This document shows positions 10,907 through 19,956 of a stretch of 26,968 bases of DNA, piece by piece. Both the position numbers and the translations under genes were made by a program. Source of the stretch: Phaeoceros laevis (Eukaryota; Anthocerotophyta; Anthocerotopsida; Notothyladales); the NCBI GenBank assembly GCA_049999765.1, contig JBNGIQ010009384.1:1-26968 (forward strand), given 5' to 3'. Position 1 is the stretch's first letter. Every line of letters starts with the position of its first letter. Below the pieces are notes generated by a model. The model had not been told where the DNA came from. It did no database searches and saw only the letters and a program-made list of their open reading frames with translations.

Positions 10907-13900
10907 TTAAAGAATCTTATAACCATCTTTTTTACCCATCTTATTCAAACATGCATTGCAGATCCACAATGTTTGGCCATCCGAGGCAAACTCCACTTGC
11001 TGTAGCATGAATTCTCTTCTAAACCTATCCAAGGCATCATTTTGTCGAAAATAGTAGTCTTTCCACTTATTTGCATTGTCAGCCAAGTATCTTTCAAAAC
11101 ATTGCCGTAGTTCCTCTGATGACTTCATTCGGGATCCCGCTCCTAAGCTTGAGGAATTTAAATTGGGGATTCGATTGGCTAGAAATTCCAGTCCCACATC
11201 AGCATAAGCTATTGGTACACACGGCATACTTGCGATGACATCTCCTGACACAATACCTTGAGTTGCTTGTTGCACTCCAACTTTAAAGCCTGTGCACAAA
11301 ATCCATTGAATCCATGCATCTACACAATGCATCTTTCTATTCCAATCATCTGATAAGTAGAGTAAGCGGCCTGGTTGAGAGACGACATCGTGTGACCTAC
11401 CTCTAGCTACATTATGTCCATGTGACTCATCTTGGCATTCGCAACCGAGATGAATTTTGAGTGGAATCACTCTTCCAAACTTCAACTTTGCAATCCCCTT
11501 CCGCCATAGGCTTACATCCTTTGTGCTAAGAGATATGTGTCTGAAAGGCATGGTCGTACTTGCAATATCCGGCTGTGCACCTTGGGTTAAGATTTCTATT
11601 TCCTTTTGGGACCCTAAAATGATGATATCACCCACATCAGCCACATCACCTTCCTTGGACTTGGTGCTCCTAGTACTCTTGTCCAATATAGTTGCATATT
11701 CACGATTGGCTTGCAAAACAATTTTTTGACTTCCGAAATGCCAGAAATAGAGTCTTCTCTTTTGTCCTCCACTGCATTCCACCGGTGAACATAAAAATGC
11801 CTTTTCGCACTAAGCACACATTTCTTAAGTTCCTCCTTGGACACATATTGCTCTGTCCTATGCCTACATGAAGTACGCATCTTAACACATTCTTGTCTCA
11901 AAACTCCTTCTACCAAAGAGACTCCTACACATCCCTCGTGTGAAGCACAAAACGAACGAATTGGCTTGATAAAGTGTTGGTATAAGAAACCCCTAGATGC
12001 GAAATGATCTTTTTTACAAGATCGTACAAGCAAATCTATATGAAAATTGACATCATTATATTCTAGCAAAACATCATATTCATTTGTGGAAACTCCATAA
12101 AGATGAACATCCATTTTGATACCCTTCTCATTCCAACCCAGTTTCTTCCCTGCATCATATAATAAAACCTGTGGACATTTGAGCAAACCGTCACGATTGA
12201 TTATAGATTAAAGAAGCCGAGGCCCAAGAAGAGTGGTTTGACAATGAATCCAAGGGTAGAGCAAGTTATTATGAATCAGATGGACAAAACAAAAATGCTC
12301 ACCTGAATTCAAGGGAATAAGCCGGGAGTGAGGAAGGTTTGGATGATGTTTGAGCATTCCAACCGTGCTCCAAAAAATACATCGTTCTCATTGTCCTCAA
12401 TTTGTGACGGCCATTCCAGCTGACGATCAAGAAGTTGAACCTTGTCCTGATCATGCGCAAAGAGCACAGGGATGAAATACCCATCTCGACCATACTCGTC
12501 CTTCCGGCCATAACATAGATGCAAGTTGCACAGCAAGTGGATGAGCTTGTCTGCAGTCACAGCAGTTGCTGGGAGGTTGAGTTCACCCAAGGATGCTTCT
12601 AGCAGATCTTTCAAGCCTTGCGTGGTCACAAATCCTCGTTTCCTCTCATCGAACTTGTGCTTGCGCCTACGTAAGTGATCATACGGGCTAAATTCCTCAA
12701 CTAGATGGCCCATGACTCCTTGCCCAAGCCAACAAGGATTGACAACTATGAAATCCATGAGGCCATCCAAGTAAATAACCTCCCCTGTATCATTCAAGGA
12801 CAAAGCAACCGCCTTCCAGTTCTTATCTTCTAGTGACTTGAAAATGATTATTTGCTCACGATCCTCGGGGGACAAGGTTGGTTGTTGAATTTCTTCTGCA
12901 CATAGATCTTGGAACACCTGCTTGAAATCTTGGATATCCATGAGAGGACTGTGTTGGTGCTCAATACACCATCCCTCCAAACGAAGCCTTGTTTTCTCAC
13001 ACATAGCGGGTACCGATGGAAGGTGGGACACAAGGCTGACAAATCTCTCTCGCAGCCTCTCTAGAAAGGTTTGCACATGTTTCTCAGAGCGTGCATCCAA
13101 GAACTCCGGTTCACCTAAGATCTCGACAAAACCTTGAAAATTAACCTGCAGATTTCGGATTGTTTCCCGGAATTCCGTTTCACGAAAAGTTGAAGCCATC
13201 AATTTTGTGGTGCAATCTTGAAATGTGATGACCACAAGCACCGAAGGTAAGAGAGGTTGAGAGGGCCGTGGCTTGGAATTGGAGGAAACAAAGCGCAGCC
13301 AATACTTGAACTCATCTTCGAAATCTTGCATGCTCTTCAAATGCTGTGAAGTCAATTGGTCTAGATGGCACGAAGTATGAACCACATCTTTGAGTGGACT
13401 GAAAACGAAAAGCAACATAGTGGAGCCATTGACACTAGGGAAAACCGAGTCATGTAGTGCGTAGTAGAATGGCTGGCCAGCGAAGTCCCATAGAGCAACT
13501 CGCAAATTGTCTTCATCTATAAGCAAGTTTACCTCAAAACCTCGAGTTCGCTCCTGCTCTATAGCGTCTTCCTGTGAGCCTGTTTCATCTTGAGGTACTT
13601 GGAAACGTGTTCGGTTGCCCGGTTGTAGCCTCAACATGGTGTTACAAAGAGTTGTCTTTCCTGAAAAAAGAGCACACAACAATATTCAAGAACTGTATAT
13701 ATGATTCAGCTGTCTAGATCAGCAGCAACAACCATTTGTCAGCTTGAAATTCACATATTATCTACCTACTCAGTGAGTGCTTGCTTAGAGCTAGCTAGGT
13801 ACATACCTGCAAATGCGTTACCACACAGCACCAAGCGGCATGATTTAACTTTGATCTTGGGTAAGGCCGCTAGAGTTGATCTATACTGGACGTTTTGGCG

Positions 13901-15217
13901 GAGCTCCTCCCTCACGACCTCTGCCTTGCCCGCTTGGGATAAGGGAGTACCCTAAGGTTGATGGACCGGAGCGTAGTGTTGTTGGACAGCATCCTGATGA
14001 GGGCATTGTAAGCGAGCTCTGCGTCCACACCTTGGCAATATTCGAAAACAAGCCCCTCGAGTGTGGAGTTGCTCTCTAGTGCTGGTATGATGGTGTCGGC
14101 CCACTCGAGGCTGGAGTAGGTTGCACTTTTTAGAGTGAAGCTGACCAACTTTTGATTGGATCGAATCATTTCCACAGCTGCATACGCATCCATTCCATTC
14201 ATGTTCCTGTCATCCAGAGGCAATACATGCAAAAACCAGCTTTTGGAGGCTGTGGCAAATGTTGGCGGATGAGGCAGTGCTGACACCAGCATGGCCAGGC
14301 TTGCTGCTAGTGAGCAACTTGATCATTGCATCCGCGGCTGCTGGATGCACAGATAAGTCAAGATTCTCCAAGACACAATCAGAAAGTCCAGCAATAGCAC
14401 TCCCAAAAAAGACGGGGCCGCTTCCATAAGAAGCAAACACGAGCTCTCTTAAGCCCGTGTTGGCCACGAGTGCCTCGGCCAAGGCTTCCGTACCTCGGGA
14501 GCAGAGTGTTACATCGGACAGATGAAGTAGACGGAGGGTGGAGTTATGGCGGACCATGGCTGCCAGAGCCAACCCTCCGCCTTCCTTGCCAAAAGCATCC
14601 GTCCCCTTAATCCACAACTCCTCGAGGACTCGGTTGTTCCGGATTGAGTCCGCCAAAGCAATGCCACCTTTCTCGCTCATTTTCGCCAGACCTGCGTCAA
14701 GTTGCAGGAACTTGAGCGTGGTGTTGTGAAGGATGAGGTGGGCCAGCAGTGACCACTCCTCTTTTCTCCTGAACCAGTCCTCACCGCGAAGTGTCAACTT
14801 CTCCAACACGCAGGTGTTGGAGTCGGCCAGGAGGGCAAGAAACGGTGCCGAGCCGGAATTCCGCGGTACGTCAAGTTCAATGATAAGTTCAGTGAAATGG
14901 TTGCCACACGGCAGGGCGCACAGTGCCAGGGCCACTGCTTCCCTGCATCCTTGCGCTAGCGCTTCTTTATGTGCAGCCGCCACCAACTCTCCAAGCTCCT
15001 TCAGAGAGATCTGGCTACATTCAAACAAGGACAGAAGCTCGCCACGTCGAAACCTGGACCAAGAAATGTGCTCCGAAGCAGCCTCCCGGACGTGATTGCT
15101 GAAGAAGTTGTGTATTTGGAGGTGATGAGAGAGCTGGGATGCGATCTCCTTGATCTGCGTTGTGGAGAGACTAGTACTGCTATTGCCAGTACAGCTGCTC
15201 CTAGGCCCCCAACCCAT
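10907..15217 (-). pseudogene. TORNADO1-like ROCO protein (LRR-Roc-COR), disrupted
   Basis: The first ATG in frame is at 15217. An RI-type LRR region follows (repeats such as NTTLKFLQLD and NSTLRLLHLSD). Next comes a Roc GTPase domain: LVLCGNAFAGKTTLCNTML spliced across 13807/13660, switch motif DFAGQ, and TFQD where other family members have TH.D. The COR region runs on to FLTPGLFP, then after an intron (12302-12169) VLLYDAGKKLGWNE and a COR-B tail with LRQECVK. Disruptions are: a frame change in 14210-14292; a 1-base frame change near 13945; an in-frame TGA at 12311-12309, six bases before a good donor; and a frame change in 11614-11782. Arabidopsis TRN1, as I remember it, has FFPRLQV at the TGA, so an arginine codon probably became a stop. 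A ~270-residue C-terminal part (stop at 10907) goes beyond the TRN1 end. A plant cell-patterning role is known for TRN1 only. Assembly errors could explain some breaks. Confidence 0.8.
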
Positions 15218-15336
15218 GGCGATGATGGATGACGAGTCTGCTCGCGACAGACCAGGCAACCGCGCTTCCTTTGATAGCAAACACACGAGTTCCTTAATGA
15301 TGCAGCAAACGCAAGGCTGCGCGAGCAAAGTGAGCT

Positions 15337-15424
15337 CGCGAATCTGAGGAATCGCGAATCTGAGGAATCGCGAATACGGGGAATCGCGAATCCGGGGAAT
15401 CGCGAATCTGGGGAATCGCGAATC
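15337..15424. repeat. 16-bp tandem repeat, 5.5 copies, with TCGCGA in every unit
   Basis: The unit CGCGAATCTGAGGAAT is repeated five times plus a half unit, with the middle bases varying (CTGA, ACGG, CCGG, CTGG). Each junction forms the palindrome TCGCGA. The array lies about 120 bases upstream of the ROCO start codon, so in its 5' UTR or promoter. Confidence 0.93.
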
Positions 15425-15436
15425 ATACTAGGATGA

Positions 15437-15520
15437 CACCAGTTGGCAGTCTGGAGGCTGAATCTTACATTACTGATTCAGCCTGGATCCCGAATGCCAG
15501 CTGGAGCGAAAATTTGATGT
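15437..15520. repeat. Hairpin repeat family, copy C (perfect 9-bp stem)
   Basis: GGCTGAATC (15456-15464) and GATTCAGCC (15475-15483) form a perfect stem around the loop TTACATTACT. The flanks CACCAGTTGGCAGTCTGG and AGCGAAAATTTGATGT match copy B; the 3' part after TTGATGT is missing. It sits directly upstream of the ROCO locus. Confidence 0.7.
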
Positions 15521-15755
15521 CACATCGTGTATGTGCCTTATACGTGTGAGGACCCTGGTGTTCGAGAGCAGCCTTGATATACTTTTCTACCAAGGTCTTC
15601 CTTTGCCTTAGGCAAGCTTGCCAACTGGCGCTGGTGCCAGGTTGGTCATTTCCGGTGCTTCAAAGCAGCTTCATTCAAAGATTCTGCAATGGTGGGCACT
15701 ATAGATGGCCAAGACCATGTCGTTCCCAGCTGATGGTGCATTGTGGCACACACTA

Positions 15756-16057
15756 TTAGGTCCCTGCCAGAACTGGAAAATTTTTGAGATTGAGCAACAG
15801 GCTTTTGAGTGCACCTCCTGTGTTGATGTCCAACACTTTTATGCAAGGGCGTAGATGTCGGAGGGGGCTAAAGAGGTGCAGGCTACGAGATTGAAATGTG
15901 GGCATTGGAGAAGCCGGGCCAGTGCTGGAATGACGTCAGTGGTGTAAAGGGTTGGTGCCGGTTTATGTGGGAGTTCTTTTTTTGCAGAGTATGAAGCCGA
16001 AGTCACTGTTGGAAACCCCCTTATTAGGTTGTCTGATCGATCTGGCATCGGGACCAC
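15756..16057 (-). pseudogene. LRR-like gene fragment, frameshifted
   Basis: The minus strand reads TTDVIPALARLLQCPHFNLV and ends SDIYALA at a stop (15841-15839). One frame over it continues VLDINTGGALKSLLLNLKNF, then PVLAG and a stop at 15756. The spacing of leucines and the ALA.VLDINT pattern resemble ribonuclease-inhibitor-type LRRs like those of the ROCO protein. A frame change at the first stop joins the two halves. Function cannot be given. Confidence 0.35.
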
Positions 16058-16161
16058 TCAGGTGTCTATGTGGGAGGTAGCCGAAACGTGTTACGCCAAA
16101 TGTCATCGACGATTCCAGTGTGAGCTACTTAACCTGGTCCTTGTGCACAAGAGAGAGAATG

Positions 16162-16500
16162 TCAAGTGATTACCCATTGATGCTTAACTTTGTGTCCAGA
16201 TGCTTGTGTGAACGATCTGAAGGGGAGCGGTTGGATACCAGAGTTGACCAAGTCACTCGTAACAAAGATAGTGTCGTGTTTGAAGTCAGTAGCTTTCAAA
16301 CAGGTCCATGTGCACTTATCCGGCTCAGGGGCTCCTGAAGCATGTAAGGGCTTCTTTACCTTGGGCAAAGTTCAGGCAAACTTGCTATTTCTATGCACAT
16401 GCCAACCACCACACTGATGGGCAGATTCTCTTGTTTGCAGCAGTCCATAGCTGCGTTCCAGGCATGAATATCTTGAGTTGAATGTTCCGTTTTAAGAGCA
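16162..16500 (-). pseudogene. Coding-like exons, unidentified
   Basis: One minus-strand stretch (about 16490-16360) reads KTEHSTQDIHAWNAAMDCC, then ISVVVGMCIEIASLPELCP, ending at an AAG|GTAAAG donor. A second stretch (about 16340-16162) reads CTWTCLKATDFKHDTIFVTS and DLVNSGIQPLPFRSF. These may be adjacent exons of one gene broken by the downstream insertion at 16797. The family is unknown and the support is codon texture plus one donor only. Confidence 0.25.
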
Positions 16501-16780
16501 ACCATGGAAGGAGAAAAATTTAGCCTTCGCAAGCTTTCTGCATTGCAACAGGGCGTCCAAAGCAGGGGTTCGCTGGGCTGCTTGCACGGCGCGCCGCTGC
16601 TGAAGTCTCCCAAGCATATGTACCAACTGCCCCAAATGCTGCGAGTCAGCAGCCCGCAGGCCTCGCTGCGCCATGCCCTGGAGCAGCCATGCCGCCACAG
16701 CACACCACAGCAGGATCATCCTCTCCCATGAATTCAGAAACAACATGCGAGGACTGAATTCTGCGAATTCTGCGAGCTCC

Positions 16781-16796
16781 AAGAAGAGTGGCAATT
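16781..16796 (+). repeat. Left target-site duplication of the retrogene
   Basis: AAGAAGAGTGGCAATT occurs here and again at 17270-17285, exactly bracketing a cDNA-like segment. This is the size and form of duplication left by LINE-type retrotransposition. Confidence 0.8.
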
Positions 16797-17269
16797 CTCT
16801 GGAGTGCAGCTCTAGCTTGGAAGTACACGGAAGATGAGGAGTACCCGAGGCGCATCGCAAGAATGGGATGCACGATTGATCCCTCCACCATGGACCCAAC
16901 TCGGCCGTGGGAGGCTGCGCTGGAGGCAGAGCGTGCCCTGGTTGCTGTCGGTGAGGGCCGTATGTGGAGTGCCGCGCTGCGGATTGCGCGCACTCGGAAT
17001 GAGAGGTGGTCCGCTCTGTTGGAGGGAAGATCGCCGAATGATGACAGTCTTCCGTTCGGCGAACTCTTCGTGCAGGATCTCAAGATTTTGTTGCAATTAG
17101 CAAAGGATATCGTAGAGGAGGCTGAAAAAGAAGAGGACGGCAGGAGCATCGATGCACTGTTTGGTAGGGTTGATTTGGATGTGGATTAGGATGCACAATG
17201 CGAGGAAGGTTGAAGCTGCATGGTGATCGATCTTTTATTGTAAGGAAGGAGCCCCGGTCACCATAAAAA
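16797..17269 (+). pseudogene. 5'-truncated processed retrogene
   Basis: The segment opens directly in coding sequence (LWSAALAWKYTEDEEYPRR), with no ATG until an internal Met near 16867. It runs open to a TAG at 17187-17189: DPTRPWEAALEAERALV, RMWSAALRIARTRNERW, then an acidic helix-rich end (DIVEEAEKEEDG). A short 3' UTR follows and ends in a run of A (17264-17270). Together with the 16-base direct repeats on each side, this is a classic processed-mRNA insertion truncated at its 5' end. The parent protein is not recognised. It is intronless and reads intact from the truncation point, so the event may be fairly recent. Confidence 0.75.
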
Positions 17270-17285
17270 AAGAAGAGTGGCAATT
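17270..17285 (+). repeat. Right target-site duplication of the retrogene
   Basis: Second copy of AAGAAGAGTGGCAATT, directly after the A-run. The first bases merge with the poly-A, so the true duplication is 14-16 bases. Confidence 0.8.
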
Positions 17286-17462
17286 ACAAGTGGGCTCCTG
17301 CGTCATCGCCCTGTGCTAGCTAGCTAGCTCCCGGAACCGGTGCTTGCAAGCTCGCCTGCTCACTGGTGGTCCCTCGACTTGTAGCACTTACATAGTTCTG
17401 GCCGAGAGAGGGAGAGGCTCGCCCACGGCACGGACGCCCGCAGGTATTGACCCTATCCGGAC

Positions 17463-17735
17463 ATGGCGTCATCATCATACTTGGATGGCTGTCGAACTCT
17501 TAGTTCACGACGAGACCTAGGTTCTGGAGGAGTGCCAAATCTCGCACACCTCAGTCTGAGAAACTGCACAGCCCTGACATCCTTGCCCGCAGCTGAGCTT
17601 TCACAGCTCACAAGCTTGAAATATTATCTGGCTGTAAGTGGCTGTCCTGCTAGCCCTATTTCGGAGGCTGTTCTTGCACGAGCTAGAGGTCAAGAGTTGA
17701 AGCTAATTAGATGGGGCGCTATCTGGATAGGGTAG
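17463..17735 (+). pseudogene. Plant-type LRR fragment
   Basis: An ATG at 17463 opens 90 codons. The middle reads PNLAHLSLRNCTALTSLP, then LSQLTSLKYYLAVSGCP. The L..LSL..C..L.SLP...L..L.SL pattern is that of plant NLR and related disease-resistance LRRs. Only about two repeats exist, with no NB-ARC or kinase nearby, so it is a fragment. The stop is at 17733-17735. Confidence 0.45.
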
Positions 17736-17739
17736 TTTG

Positions 17740-18287
17740 ACAAGCAAAATGTTGCAAGCTTGTACAACATGGCTGTAAGGAGCGAGTGCTATTAGCACAC
17801 AGGAGCCTCAGGGGGTGATAGCAGGTAAGGTGCTCTGACAGACGGTAGTCTCTTAGCAGGTGCAGTGCAGGAGCAGGTGTTCTGCTACGTCCTCACTGTT
17901 GCATCCGAGGTATTCAACATGACCATCAGGTCTGAGGGTTTCTTATGTTAAGTGCCGTCAACTAATACGCTTGACTTTGTCAAGCTAGTGCGGAATTCAA
18001 CGATTCAACAACACCTCCGTTCAGCATGTCATTCAACACGATATGTACCTCCATCAGGTGTGGTAGTCGCTTCTTGGCATCCACCCTGCATCTCTTGCTC
18101 TGTAGGATGTCCGCACACTCATTGCAGGTATATTCAGGATCTGCAACATGGTGTTTTCTTGAATGATAACCAAAAGGAATGTCATGCTCCAAAATGGCTC
18201 TTTACACATTGAAAATATCGATTTTCATGGGATCCAATAAAATGGTCCACATCAAATTATCTGCAGATGATCTGCAAACGAGTCATT
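17740..18287. other. No recognisable gene
   Basis: Only short frames are present. A minus-strand frame (18192-17980) reads protein-like in places (YTCNECADILQSKRC), but nothing supports a family or splice structure. Confidence 0.35.
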
Positions 18288-19165
18288 TCAAACAACAACA
18301 TCCGGACAACAACACACTCCCCACGAAGTTGTCACACCCTCCTTAGGTAAAGGCTGGTAAATCGGGCACCTGGAGTCTTTCCAAAAGGGGTCGACGTCAA
18401 AGTGTGGAAGCACAAGAGTGGCGTTCAACAAAGTTGCCACAGCAATGTTCAGCATCGCAGATCTGCAACTCAAATCCCATTTGCAGTGAAGTAATATTGT
18501 CATCACAAAAGATTTTCCAGTCAACAGCATAGCAACAGCAGAGTACGGCAGCAACCCGCATACGCTGTTGAAGTAAGGCCCCCTTCCAGAAAGACCTGAT
18601 CGTACCCTACTGTGTTTCCTGGTGCAGCTGGACAGGAAGCCAGTTGTCCAAATCAAGTCAAAACCAAGACCACGAGAGTTCAATGACTATGCTCAAAGTT
18701 CAATGACATGGTCTCTGAGAACGGGGGGCCAACCAGGACGACTCCCTCGAGAACATAAACCGGGCCATCAGCCTTCTGGCTAAGGTGGTGTCCACAAGTC
18801 TAATGGTTTTTCATCACTCTGCAGACCAGGTCCACAGACAGTTACTTTGCCTGCAAATCGTTTGATGCGAAAATCACAGATCATAGTCACATGGCAAGCC
18901 ATCACCAGACATGCTTCCACAATGGAATCTGACAGGTCTGCATGCCAAGTCCTCGGTGGCTCCCATTTCTGCAGACAAGTGTACCAAAAAAGGTCAAAAG
19001 GCCATGAGGAAAGCTGTTTAGATGGCGACATTTGTGACAAGGTGTCAAGTTGTCTCCTGAAAAGAGGGTGGAAAGAGCTGATGGATTGTCATGCAAACGA
19101 AGGCATAAGAGCGGCAGCAATAACACAAGCAACCAGCACGACAACGCCCGCAGACGTGTCCTCAT
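18288..19165 (-). pseudogene. O-fucosyltransferase-like gene, N-terminal part, broken
   Basis: An ATG at 19165 starts MRTRLRALSCWLLVLLLPLL, a good signal anchor for a Golgi type II enzyme. Further down, after TTGAGTTGCAG, comes ICDA and, one frame over, LNIAVATLLNATLVLPHFDV followed by DPFWKDS and an AG|GTGCCC donor. The motif (ICDAvAVA.LLNATLV.P.fd...FW.D) is typical of the plant GDP-fucose O-fucosyltransferase family. The frame break within it, the absence of a readable GGLNQQR exon and of later exons indicate a pseudogene. The middle (18700-18900) is unreadable. Confidence 0.55.
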
Positions 19166-19232
19166 AGCTAGCCTTCCTCATCACCGTAAGGAGCCCAGGG
19201 GACACCGACCCAGCTTGGGTGGGGCATCTTAC

Positions 19233-19560
19233 TTTGTCAAACCTCAGGAGTAGGGCCACACACTTGAAAGGTTGAACCTGCACTCCATAAGCCAAAATAG
19301 CATCCCTCTCCAAATTCTTTGATGGGATCTCCCGCAAACCGTGCAGCCATTTCACGATGGCATCCACCCAGTGAGGTAATTGAAGGACAAATTATGAGGC
19401 TTCAAAGTTGCCCAGCAGCGAAGTTTGTGAATTCCATACGGAATGCCATCAAAAGCTAGTTTGTGGGAAAACGGAGCAATTGCAACAATGCCATGGCTGG
19501 AAGAAGAGATAGCAGGTAGTAAGTGCCTTAGATAAACCGACCAAAGAATGGACATCGAAC
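19233..19560 (-). pseudogene. O-fucosyltransferase-like gene, C-terminal fragment
   Basis: The minus strand reads HGIVAIAPFSHKLAFDGIPY then GIHKLRCWATLK; one frame over it continues WLHGLREIPSKNLERDAI and FKCVALLLRFDK, ending at an AAA|GTAAGA donor at 19232. These match the family's sequence of a conserved RLAFD..P.e...LRC block followed by (A)LHLRF(E/D)(K/Q)DM. The frame change between the two blocks and the absence of the following exon point to decay. It lies 5' of the N-terminal fragment on the same strand, so the two are separate copies rather than one gene. Confidence 0.6.
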
Positions 19561-19679
19561 AGCATCTTCAGCAATCCCAAGAAAGAGAAAACCTTCCTAA
19601 CTAGAGCAGATCTGTCCAAACCAGGGCTGAACTCGTAGGGCAAGACAGATGGAACTTCAGTCATACGTACGATCATTCA

Positions 19680-19956
19680 ACATTGAATCACAGAAGCTGG
19701 CAATGAGTACTACTCTCTGTTTTCAATCTTGTGCTAGAGGGGTGCCACAACAGTCAAGGTGCCACGACAATCAGGCAACAATCAGGCTGGTGGCAACTAA
19801 ATGGTGAACTTGGCAACAACACTCAAACCCTGAAAGCAAATCTAGGATGGAATCTTAGCTTTGGAGCTTCAACCCTAAGATGAATTCCACATGAGCTACA
19901 TGAGCCAAATACTATTGGTGCTAAAGGCATCTTATAACAATGAGTCCTAATTACAA
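19680..19956. other. Intergenic, imperfect repeats
   Basis: Contains loosely repeated motifs (AGGTGCCAC, GGCAACAA, CAATCAGGC) at about 19740-19820 but no gene. The right part is the 3' flank of the Uma2-like gene. Confidence 0.4.

Noticed and set aside
15217-15328. Earlier start for the ROCO gene at 15328
   Set aside because: That codon is TTG; the first ATG in frame is at 15217.
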